A DNA stretch of 11,813 nucleotides, taken from the NCBI GenBank assembly GCA_903847285.1, contig CAINDH010000202.1, positions 1-11,813 on the forward strand, read 5' to 3'. Positions 1-6,269 of the stretch are shown in pieces. How positions within the stretch are numbered: the first letter of the stretch is position 1; each line of letters starts with the position of its first letter. Made by a program: the position numbers and the translations under genes. The notes beneath the pieces were generated by a model that worked only from the letters and a program-made list of their open reading frames with translations, made no database searches and was not told the origin of the DNA. Source of the DNA: an uncultured Verrucomicrobia subdivision 3 bacterium. GTDB lineage: Bacteria > Verrucomicrobiota > Verrucomicrobiae > Limisphaerales > UBA11358.

Positions 1-20
1 CGTTAATCTGCGGTAAAATT
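1..20. repeat. Edge fragment of dispersed CGCAGATT-type repeat
   Basis: Read on the minus strand, the first 20 bases give AATTTTACCGCAGATTAACG. This closely matches the start of the element at 4545-4590 (ATTTTAACCGCAGATT), and the 9-mer AATCTGCGG is identical in both places. It is probably the cut edge of a dispersed intergenic repeat that lies mostly outside the window. Confidence 0.4.
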
Positions 21-35
21 GAAATGCATATGGGC

Positions 36-78
36 AAAAAAAGAGCCTGGCTAAAAACCACTAAAAGCCAGGCTCTTT
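36..78 (-). terminator. Rho-independent terminator for the sugar dehydrogenase gene
   Basis: A perfect 13-bp stem is formed by AAAGAGCCTGGCT (40-52) and AGCCAGGCTCTTT (66-78), with a 13-base loop. On the minus strand it is followed by a run of seven T (plus-strand A run at 36-42). It lies about 80 bp past the stop of the minus-strand gene at 160-1416. There is no T-run on the plus-strand side, so it acts on minus-strand transcripts. Confidence 0.85.
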
Positions 79-159
79 CAACCCATAACCCAATCGATAT
101 AATAGACTAGGCTGTTGGGATTTTGTTCAAACTCTTTTCAAAAAGTTTTTACCAAGGTT

Positions 160-1416
160 TTATTGCGAGACTAGCTTGCAGATTTTGCCGTCTTGCATGA
201 GGGCGTAGATTTCACCGTCGTTATCTTCGGCGAAGCTGTCAATGTTGTTGGGCTGTGCGAGCAATGTTCCGTGGGCGGTGACTTTTTGCCCGGCGATGTC
301 GTAGCGCAGCCCCCAGATGGTGCCGAGGCCGTAATCGCCGTAGATGTAGATGCCGTCTAGGGCTGGAGACTTTTTGCCGCGATAGACGTAACCGCCGGTG
401 ATGGATACACCGATGCTATGGTCCGGGAACATGGCCTGCGCCTGAAATTTCGGCTGGTGCGGATACTCGATGACTGGCTCGATATATTTTGCGCTTTCGG
501 GGCCGGGCTTGAAATGGTGCGCACCCTCGCGGGTGTTCCAGCCGTAATTGCCGCCTTTCACAATCACGTCCACTTCTTCCCAAATGTTCTGCCCCACGTC
601 TGCGCACCAAAGGTCGCCGGTTTTCTTGTCCCAACTGAAGCGCCAGGGATTACGGAGACCGAGCGCGTAGATTTCCTTGCGGCAGCCACGGTCGCCCATG
701 TCCGGTTCTTTCATGAAGGGATTATCGCGCGGTATGCTGTAGCCGAGCTCACGCTGGTTCGGCGTTTTCCCAACTTTCATGCGACCGTTCACGTCAATGC
801 GAATAATTTTCCCCAGCAGGGTGGAAACGCTCTGGCCGCTGTTAAACGGATCATCCGCCGCGCCGCCGTCGCCGAGTCCCAGGTAGAGAAATCCATCCGG
901 ACCGAAACTGACTTGACCGCCTTTGTGGTTGCCGAACGGTTGCTGCACTTCGAGGACGATGCGTTCGGAATTTGGGTCAGCCAGGTCTGCGTCAGTGGAC
1001 GAAACTTTGAACTCACTGATGACCGTTCGAATCGGAAAATTCAACGGCTTGGCGTTCGCATCTTTCGGGTTGCTCTGGTTGTAATAGACGTAGAAGAGGT
1101 GGTTGGTGGCGAAGCCGGGATGAAACGCTAGACTCAAGAGACCGCACTCGTTTTCATTGTTGGCCTTGGGGTGGCGCGCTTCAATGTCGAGAAAGGTTTT
1201 TGCGTTACCACCATCGGAATCTTTTTTGAAGACGAGGATTTTGCCGGTCTGATAGACGAGAAACATCCGGTGCGAACCGTCTGGTGACTCGCTCATCCAA
1301 ACGGGACGATCTTCAGTGAGCTTGGAATAGACATATTCTAGTTTGACGGCGGGTAAATTCTGAGCAAAACCGCTGGAAGCAAAAGCCAGCAAGAGGGCGG
1401 ACAGGATTGTTTTCAT
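160..1416 (-). CDS. Secreted PQQ-dependent sugar dehydrogenase (glucose/sorbosone dehydrogenase family)
   Basis: This 418-residue protein belongs to the soluble aldose/glucose-sorbosone dehydrogenase family. These are six-bladed beta-propellers that oxidise sugars with PQQ in the periplasm. Residues 1-19 form a signal peptide (MKTILSALLLAFASSGFAQ). Family landmarks are GLLSLAFHPGF (92-102), NHKGG with the likely catalytic His164, GLGDGG (180-185), LGKIIRIDV (201-209), RNPWRF (255-260), and ADVGQN followed by EEVDVI (272-285). The length fits the family. The gene lies 51 bp downstream of the AraC-family gene on the same strand and is probably co-transcribed with it, ending at the hairpin at 40-78. 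The substrate cannot be read from sequence. Family members also include uncharacterised propellers that do not act on glucose, so the family call is firmer than the reaction. Confidence 0.88.
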   Translation of the reverse strand: MKTILSALLLAFASSGFAQNLPAVKLEYVYSKLTEDRPVWMSESPDGSHRMFLVYQTGKILVFKKDSDGGNAKTFLDIEARHPKANNENECGLLSLAFHPGFATNHLFYVYYNQSNPKDANAKPLNFPIRTVISEFKVSSTDADLADPNSERIVLEVQQPFGNHKGGQVSFGPDGFLYLGLGDGGAADDPFNSGQSVSTLLGKIIRIDVNGRMKVGKTPNQRELGYSIPRDNPFMKEPDMGDRGCRKEIYALGLRNPWRFSWDKKTGDLWCADVGQNIWEEVDVIVKGGNYGWNTREGAHHFKPGPESAKYIEPVIEYPHQPKFQAQAMFPDHSIGVSITGGYVYRGKKSPALDGIYIYGDYGLGTIWGLRYDIAGQKVTAHGTLLAQPNNIDSFAEDNDGEIYALMQDGKICKLVSQ

Positions 1417-1467
1417 GCAAGCACAGACGTTAGTTGAAGTTGCCGGGTTTCGACAGAAAATTTCTTT

Positions 1468-2352
1468 TCAAACATGCTGATCACAGCGCATCCGACGGAA
1501 TTTATCTGGCGCGATACCGAAGACGGATTTAAAGACGCGCGAGAAGTGAAATGGGTTGCTAAAGCCGAGGTCGGTGGCGACGTTTTTGACGAGCGCGCCG
1601 GGGTGTTGCAACTGCTCGGCGGCCTCGTTCATTTTCAGCCGGGTCAAGAATAGGTAGGGAGATTGATGGTCGTAGCGGCGAAATAGTCGGCAGAGATATG
1701 CGTTGTCGAGATGAGATGCCTGCGCCACCTGTTCCATGGTGCGGAGCTTCTGGAAATGTTCCTGCATGAACTCCCGGCAGGACTGGTAGGCGGTAAAGGC
1801 GGCGGAATCTTCGCCTGACAACGGCGCGCGTGCCTCCAGAAGTTTCACTCCTAAACAGCTGAGTAGCTGGCGGCAGAGTGCTGGCGTGTGCCGCGTGCCC
1901 CGTTGACCGCTGCGGATAAGTTCGTCGAACAATGGCTGTATATCATTCGGCGGAAACACTTGCGAAACTTTTCCAGGTGCGAGGCCAGCACTATGAATCC
2001 ATTGTGCCGACTGTGTGCCGGCGAAGTCTACGAAATATTTCACGAGCGGCTTTTGCGCGCTGGATTTGATGTGCTGCCGCACGCCGGGGCCGTAGGCGAA
2101 AATGATTCCGGGTCGCAAGCTGTGGTTTTTTTTACCCAATTTCAAAGTCCCTTCGCCGCGTGCGACGTATTCGATCGAGTAAAACGGAAACGTTTCGCGG
2201 CGGATTTCGTAGTCCGGCGCACATTGCTCCATGCCGCCGCAGACGACGGCCAGCTTAGTGCCGCGTGGCGGCTGAAGGTTTAAGTAGAAACGCCTCGCCG
2301 AGGAGACTTGCGCGGAGAAAAAGTCTGGTGTGTTGGTGGCTTTGCGTTTCAT
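1468..2352 (-). CDS. AraC-family transcriptional regulator
   Basis: This 294-residue regulator has an N-terminal cupin-like ligand-binding region (about 30-170) and a C-terminal double helix-turn-helix DNA-binding domain (about 190-288). The second helix-turn-helix is clear: VKNVATDLGFSNPFHFSRVF (255-274) followed by KSVFGIAPDKFRR, the standard AraC signature. The first spans about 204-226 (TMEQVAQASHLDNAYLCRLF at 205-224). Such proteins usually respond to a sugar and control carbohydrate genes. The gene is transcribed divergently from the epimerase at 2477, and two direct half-sites 21 bp apart lie just upstream of its start. It probably controls itself, the sugar dehydrogenase behind it, and possibly the epimerase cluster. 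The ligand is unknown. Confidence 0.9.
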   Translation of the reverse strand: MKRKATNTPDFFSAQVSSARRFYLNLQPPRGTKLAVVCGGMEQCAPDYEIRRETFPFYSIEYVARGEGTLKLGKKNHSLRPGIIFAYGPGVRQHIKSSAQKPLVKYFVDFAGTQSAQWIHSAGLAPGKVSQVFPPNDIQPLFDELIRSGQRGTRHTPALCRQLLSCLGVKLLEARAPLSGEDSAAFTAYQSCREFMQEHFQKLRTMEQVAQASHLDNAYLCRLFRRYDHQSPYLFLTRLKMNEAAEQLQHPGALVKNVATDLGFSNPFHFSRVFKSVFGIAPDKFRRMRCDQHV

Positions 2353-2355
2353 TCA

Positions 2356-2394
2356 GGTCAAGAATGGATATGCATTGGTCAAAAGTGGACATTC
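2356..2394. promoter_or_regulatory. Putative AraC-type operator: two direct half-sites 21 bp apart
   Basis: GGTCAAGAATGGATATGC (2356-2373) and GGTCAAAAGTGGACATTC (2377-2394) match at 14 of 18 positions and start exactly 21 bp apart. Two same-orientation sites two helical turns apart is the known arrangement of AraC-type half-sites such as araI1/I2. The pair begins 4 bp upstream of the regulator's start codon in the divergent intergenic region, which suggests autoregulation and perhaps control of the divergent epimerase gene. Binding is inferred. Confidence 0.5.
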
Positions 2395-2444
2395 CCAAAC
2401 CCGATTGGCAAGCTAGAATTGTCACGAACTAAACAATGACCGAT

Positions 2445-2459
2445 GACGGCCCTGCCGTC
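2445..2459 (+). other. Small hairpin in the epimerase leader
   Basis: GACGGC (2445-2450) and GCCGTC (2454-2459) form a 6-bp GC-rich stem with a 3-base loop, ending 17 bp before the epimerase start codon. No Shine-Dalgarno sequence is visible between the hairpin and the ATG. It might affect translation or mRNA stability, but a chance palindrome of this size is possible. Confidence 0.25.
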
Positions 2460-2476
2460 GTCACCAACTGAAAATT

Positions 2477-3526
2477 ATGGAACAGAATAAACGTGTGGTA
2501 GAAAAAGACGCTCCGCTTAAAAAGAATGACCTGATCGTCATCACCGGCGCGGGCGGATTCATCGGCGGCAACTTGGCGCTTTATTTTACCAAGAAGGGCT
2601 TCACCAATATTCGCGCCGTGGATAAGAAGCCGCTATACGAATGGTATATCCACGTTCCCGGCGTGCAGAACGTATGCCTCGATGTGAGCAACGAGGACAA
2701 CTGTCATCGCGTGTGCGAAGGCGCTGTGGAGGTCTATAACCTCGCCGCCGACATGGGTGGTATGGGTTTCATTGAGCGGTTCCGCGTGGAGTGCCTGCGC
2801 TCGATTCTCGTCAATACGCACATGGTTGAGGCGGCTTACAAGGCTGGTGCGCGGCGTTATTTCTTTTCGTCATCGGCCTGCGCCTACAACACGTTGCTGC
2901 AAAAAGACCCGAAGGTGCGCGCCCTGAAAGAATCAGATGCGTATCCCGCGATGGCTGAGCGCGGCTACGGCTGGGAGAAATTGGTTTCCGAAATGTTCTG
3001 CGAGGAATACTGGCATGAACGCGGTATGAAGACTTTCATTGCGCGCTTCCACAACGTCTATGGCCCGAACGGCACCTGGGATGGTGGCCGTGAAAAAGCG
3101 CCCGCCGCGATGTGCCGTAAGGTTATAGAGGCCATTGAGAAAAAGGATTTGAGCATCAATATCTGGGGCACGGGCGAGCAGACCCGTAGCTTCATGTATA
3201 TTGACGACTGCGTGAAGGGCATTGACATGATCACGCATTGCGACGACCTCATTGCGACGCCGATCAATCTAGGTTCGAGTGAACTCGTTTCCATCAACAC
3301 GCTCGTGAGCAAGGTGGAAAAAATAGCGGGCGTGAAATTGAAACGTTCTTACAACTTGAACGCGCCGCTCGGCGTGGCCGGTCGCAATTCCGACAACACC
3401 TTCATAAAAAAAACTCTTAAATGGGAACCGGACACAACGTTGGACAAGGGTTTGGCTGCTACCTACAAATGGATTGGTCAGCAATTCCATGCCCGTAAAG
3501 CCGGCAAGCGCGTGGGCATCGGCTAA
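2477..3526 (+). CDS. GDP-mannose 3,5-epimerase-like NAD-dependent epimerase
   Basis: This 349-residue extended short-chain dehydrogenase closely resembles plant GDP-mannose 3,5-epimerase, which converts GDP-D-mannose to GDP-L-galactose (and GDP-L-gulose). The NAD-binding GAGGFIG is at 24-30. Diagnostic stretches are NLAADMGGMGFI (88-99), SSACAY with Cys135, YGWEK with Tyr164 and Lys168, GTWDGGREKAPAA with Lys207 (199-211), TGEQTRSFMYIDDC (232-245), and GRNSDN with Arg303. Cys135, Tyr164, Lys168, Lys207 and Arg303 line up with the catalytic and binding residues known in Arabidopsis GME, so activity is expected. There is no signal peptide; the enzyme is cytoplasmic. The gene is divergent from the AraC gene and heads a sugar gene set. 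An epimerase for a related GDP-sugar remains possible. Confidence 0.85.
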   Translation: MEQNKRVVEKDAPLKKNDLIVITGAGGFIGGNLALYFTKKGFTNIRAVDKKPLYEWYIHVPGVQNVCLDVSNEDNCHRVCEGAVEVYNLAADMGGMGFIERFRVECLRSILVNTHMVEAAYKAGARRYFFSSSACAYNTLLQKDPKVRALKESDAYPAMAERGYGWEKLVSEMFCEEYWHERGMKTFIARFHNVYGPNGTWDGGREKAPAAMCRKVIEAIEKKDLSINIWGTGEQTRSFMYIDDCVKGIDMITHCDDLIATPINLGSSELVSINTLVSKVEKIAGVKLKRSYNLNAPLGVAGRNSDNTFIKKTLKWEPDTTLDKGLAATYKWIGQQFHARKAGKRVGIG

Positions 3527-3554
3527 TGTTTTTAATGCGACGCTTATTTGCGGA

Positions 3555-3708
3555 CGTTCTCCCTCAACCCGGCCCCTCCCGCTGGGGGGGGGCAGTCCTC
3601 AGGCAAAATTAAAGTAGTCAGCGGCTCGAAATATTTTTGTAATCCAGAGCGTAGCCAACTGCTGCGTCCCTGTCCCAGTGCGAGAGGGATTGAGGCTGAG
3701 GGAGAACG
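3555..3708. repeat. Imperfect inverted-repeat element between epimerase and kinase-like gene
   Basis: CGTTCTCCCTCA (3555-3566) is perfectly inverted as TGAGGGAGAACG (3697-3708). Inside it the arms keep weaker similarity: CTCAACCCGGCCCCTCCCGC on the left against the complement of GCGAGAGGGATTGAG on the right. The left arm includes nine consecutive G (3584-3592). No ORF of interest lies inside. It resembles a dispersed noncoding element or MITE-like unit of about 154 bp inserted in an operon gap. It could fold into a long stem in the mRNA. Confidence 0.55.
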
Positions 3709-3738
3709 GTTCGCAGAAAATGTCAGCCAATTATTTGA

Positions 3739-4530
3739 ATGAAATTTTCGCCGGTCGAAAAACTTCTCGGTGACATTCCCAACCGCCTGCAACTTGCGGG
3801 CGGTTGGATTGACCAGCCATTCGTTTCGCGCCACAACCCGAAGCCTCCCGGCTCGATGGTGGTGGTGCAGATCGAGCCGGATTTCCGACCAATGGACCGC
3901 AGCGGGATCGCGAGCGGCACGCGCGCGGTGGCAATGAAATTGTGGAAGGGCGAATTGCCCAAGCGACCGCTCGACGAACTCGTGCGCGAGCTTTACGATG
4001 CGGAAAATCGCGGCAAAAAAAATCCGAGTGGTTCGCAGGACATGATCGGTCTCGTCTATCCCGGCGTAAACCGGCTGGATTATGATTTCAAAATCCACGG
4101 TGGGGTGTTCACGGCGCATATCGAGTCGTGCACTTCGCCGCGCGTGGCGAAGTGGTTGAGCACTGTGCTGCACTTGATTCCCGTAGAGCCAAGACCCGAC
4201 GGCTACTCGCCGCTCGGCGTGAAAAATCTTGATCCGAAGTGGGTCGCAAAGCTCGGCCAGTCGGGAAAAGACTGCTACGACGCCATCGTGAAGATGGACA
4301 TGAAAAAACTTGGCGCGTCGTTCAACCTGAATATGAAATGCTGGGAGACGCTGCTGCCGCACGTCTTGCGCCACCCGTCGTTGCGCGTGGAACTGATGCC
4401 GATTTTAGAGGCGTATCAGCATCAGTATCCCGGCGCGATGTTTTCCGGCTGCGGCGGCGGCTATCTGATTGTCGCGTCGGAAAAGCCTGTGCCGGGCGCG
4501 TTCAAAGTGAACGTGCGGACAGGTCGGTAA
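3739..4530 (+). CDS. Compact GHMP-kinase-like protein, possible sugar kinase
   Basis: This 263-residue protein shows diverged GHMP small-molecule kinase motifs in the right order. NRLQLAGGWIDQ (15-26) is like motif 1 of the fucokinase/heptose-kinase branch. RSGIASGTRA (54-63) sits where the phosphate-binding GLGSSSA is expected. PSGSQDMIGLVYPG (96-109) resembles the GWQDQ..GG segment of sugar GHMP kinases. FSGCGGGYLIV (235-245) is like motif 3. The protein is shorter than usual (300-350 residues), mostly in the N-terminal domain, and motif 2 is degenerate, so catalysis is not assured. The start is fixed by an in-frame TGA at 3736-3738. No Shine-Dalgarno is seen. Neighbours suggest phosphorylation of L-fucose, L-galactose or a relative. 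The alternative is a non-catalytic GHMP-fold protein. Confidence 0.65.
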   Translation: MKFSPVEKLLGDIPNRLQLAGGWIDQPFVSRHNPKPPGSMVVVQIEPDFRPMDRSGIASGTRAVAMKLWKGELPKRPLDELVRELYDAENRGKKNPSGSQDMIGLVYPGVNRLDYDFKIHGGVFTAHIESCTSPRVAKWLSTVLHLIPVEPRPDGYSPLGVKNLDPKWVAKLGQSGKDCYDAIVKMDMKKLGASFNLNMKCWETLLPHVLRHPSLRVELMPILEAYQHQYPGAMFSGCGGGYLIVASEKPVPGAFKVNVRTGR

Positions 4531-4544
4531 AACTGAAAAGGCAT

Positions 4545-4590
4545 TTTAACCGCAGATTTCTCCGATGCGCGCAGATTAAAAAATCTGCGG
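4545..4590. repeat. CGCAGATT-type dispersed repeat with hairpin
   Basis: CCGCAGATT (4550-4558) is inverted as AATCTGCGG (4582-4590), and a second copy of CGCAGATT (4570-4577) forms an 8-bp stem with AATCTGCG (4582-4589) around a 4-A loop. A related sequence is at the window's left edge. It sits in the 102-bp gap between the kinase-like gene and the GH29 gene. No T-run follows, so it is more likely a repeat or mRNA-stability element than a terminator. Confidence 0.55.
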
Positions 4591-4632
4591 AACCTTTGTC
4601 ATCAAAGAAAAATATTCTGAGTTAAATAATTT

Positions 4633-6267
4633 ATGAAACTGAACCGAATCAAGTTCATTGCGCTGCTGCTGGGCGTTTCACTCGTGACGGCGGTTGCGCA
4701 ACCGAGTTCATTGCACTTGCCGCCGATTGCCGCCGGGCCTTTCAAGGCGGACTGGAGTTCGCTCACGAACTACCAGACGCCGGAATGGTTTCGAGATGCG
4801 AAGTTTGGCATCTGGGCGCACTGGGGGCCGCAATGCGAGCCGGAACACGGCGACTGGTATGCGCGCTCGATGTATCTGCCGGGCAATGGCGACTACAAAT
4901 CGCACCGCGCAGAATACGGCCATCCCTCGACGAACGGATTCAAGGATGTGATTCATCAGTGGACGGCGGCAAATTTTGATCCCGACAAGCTGCTCGCGTT
5001 CTACAAGGCGAACGGCGCGAAGTATTTTATGGCGCTGGCGAACCACCATGACAACTTCGACAACTTCAATTCCAAATACCAGCCGTGGAACTCTGTTGCG
5101 TTCGGGCCGCAGAAGGATTTGATCGGTGGCTGGGCGAACGCGGCGCGGAAAAACGGACTGCGTTTCAGCGTGAGCGTCCACGCGTCGCACGCGTGGTCCT
5201 GGTATGAGCCGGCGCAGGGCGCGGACAAGGACGGTCCGTTCGCGGGCGTGCCTTATGACGGCAAGCTCACGAAGGCCGATGGTAAAGGTCTCTGGTGGGA
5301 CGGTCTCGATCCGCAGGAACTTTACGCGCAGAACCACGTGCCGGGAATGAAGCTGGTGTGGACATGGGATCCGGCCAAGGGCAGCAGCGTGCCGGATGCG
5401 GCTTACATGGAAAAATTTTTCAAGCGCACGCTGCAGCTTTGGGATGATTATCACCCGGACCAGATTTATTTTGATGACAGCGTGCTGCCATTCTGGGGCG
5501 TGACGGATGAAGTGGGGCTGAATCTCGCGGCGCATTTCTACAATTCACGTCTCGACAAAAACGGCCGCACCGAGGCGGTGATGAATGGGAAAATTTTAAA
5601 CGAGATGCAGCGGCGCGCGATGGTCTATGACATCGAACGCGGCAAGGCGAACGGCATTTTGCCTCAGCCGTGGCAGACGGATACCTGCATCGGCTCGTGG
5701 CATTACGACCAGGCGATTTTCAAAAATCACCATTACAAATCCGCCGCGTCCGTGGTGCGGATGCTCGCGGATATTGTGAGCAAAAACGGCAACCTGATGT
5801 TGAGTGTGCCGCTTCAGCGCGACGGTCAGCCGGACGCGGATGAAATCAAAATCGTCAGCGAAATCGGCGCGTGGTTGAATGTCAATGGCGAGGCGATCTA
5901 CTCGACGCGTCCGTGGAAAATTTATGGCGAAGGTCCATCAACTGTGACGGCGGAGAAGGGGCAGTTTGATGGACAGAAGGACGTGGGCGCCAAACCATTT
6001 ACCTCGGAAGATATCCGTTTTACGCAGTCAAAGGACGGAAAGACGCTTTATGCCATCGTGCTTGAAATTCCCAAAGCGGGAAAAGTCACCATCCAATCAC
6101 TCGCCAGTAATTCGGCAAATTGGCCCGGGAAAATCGGCAGTGTGAAACTGGTGGGCGGCGGTTGGTGGAGCCGTTTGAAATCCACCCGTGATGCCAACGG
6201 CCTGCACATCTTGCTGCCGAAAAAATTCGTGGGCAAGGCCGCGCTCGCGCTAAAAATAAAATCCTGA
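4633..6267 (+). CDS. Secreted GH29 alpha-L-fucosidase-like glycoside hydrolase
   Basis: This 544-residue enzyme begins with a signal peptide (about 1-22, ending in VTAVAQ) followed by a GH29 (beta/alpha)8 barrel. Landmarks are WFRDAKFGIWAHWGP (52-66), the His pair in ANHHDNF (136-142), and HPDQIYFDDSV (274-284). The acidic nucleophile of GH29 is expected in the last of these, at Asp281 or Asp282. The barrel ends with NGNLMLSVPLQRDGQPDADE, the family's LLLN-like segment, and a C-terminal beta-sandwich follows. GH29 enzymes release terminal alpha-L-fucose, and some act on alpha-L-galactosides. The gene stops 2 bp before the next start, so the two are translationally linked. The substrate is not proven. 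An L-galactosidase is attractive given the epimerase nearby. The start lacks a Shine-Dalgarno and sits in an AT-rich stretch. Confidence 0.85.
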   Translation: MKLNRIKFIALLLGVSLVTAVAQPSSLHLPPIAAGPFKADWSSLTNYQTPEWFRDAKFGIWAHWGPQCEPEHGDWYARSMYLPGNGDYKSHRAEYGHPSTNGFKDVIHQWTAANFDPDKLLAFYKANGAKYFMALANHHDNFDNFNSKYQPWNSVAFGPQKDLIGGWANAARKNGLRFSVSVHASHAWSWYEPAQGADKDGPFAGVPYDGKLTKADGKGLWWDGLDPQELYAQNHVPGMKLVWTWDPAKGSSVPDAAYMEKFFKRTLQLWDDYHPDQIYFDDSVLPFWGVTDEVGLNLAAHFYNSRLDKNGRTEAVMNGKILNEMQRRAMVYDIERGKANGILPQPWQTDTCIGSWHYDQAIFKNHHYKSAASVVRMLADIVSKNGNLMLSVPLQRDGQPDADEIKIVSEIGAWLNVNGEAIYSTRPWKIYGEGPSTVTAEKGQFDGQKDVGAKPFTSEDIRFTQSKDGKTLYAIVLEIPKAGKVTIQSLASNSANWPGKIGSVKLVGGGWWSRLKSTRDANGLHILLPKKFVGKAALALKIKS

Positions 6268-6269
6268 CC

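Noticed and set aside
418..1131. 237-codon plus-strand ORF opposite the sugar dehydrogenase
   Set aside because: It is a shadow of a well-supported gene, with no motifs and an arginine/valine-rich antisense composition.
3584..3592. Nine-G run as a phase-variation tract
   Set aside because: It lies in a noncoding repeat, not in a gene or a clear promoter.
3720..3773. ATG opening a 17-codon frame overlapping the kinase-like start
   Set aside because: It is too short, has no motif, and is in a different frame; a leader peptide cannot be supported.
3544..4374. 276-codon minus-strand ORF opposite the kinase-like gene
   Set aside because: It is an antisense shadow that runs through the inverted-repeat element and shows no domain.
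4570..4589. Hairpin as a terminator after the kinase-like gene
   Set aside because: The stem is AT-rich with an A loop and no T-run follows; a repeat explains it better.
4708..5535. 275-codon minus-strand ORF inside the GH29 gene
   Set aside because: It is an antisense shadow of a strongly supported GH29 gene, rich in arginine.
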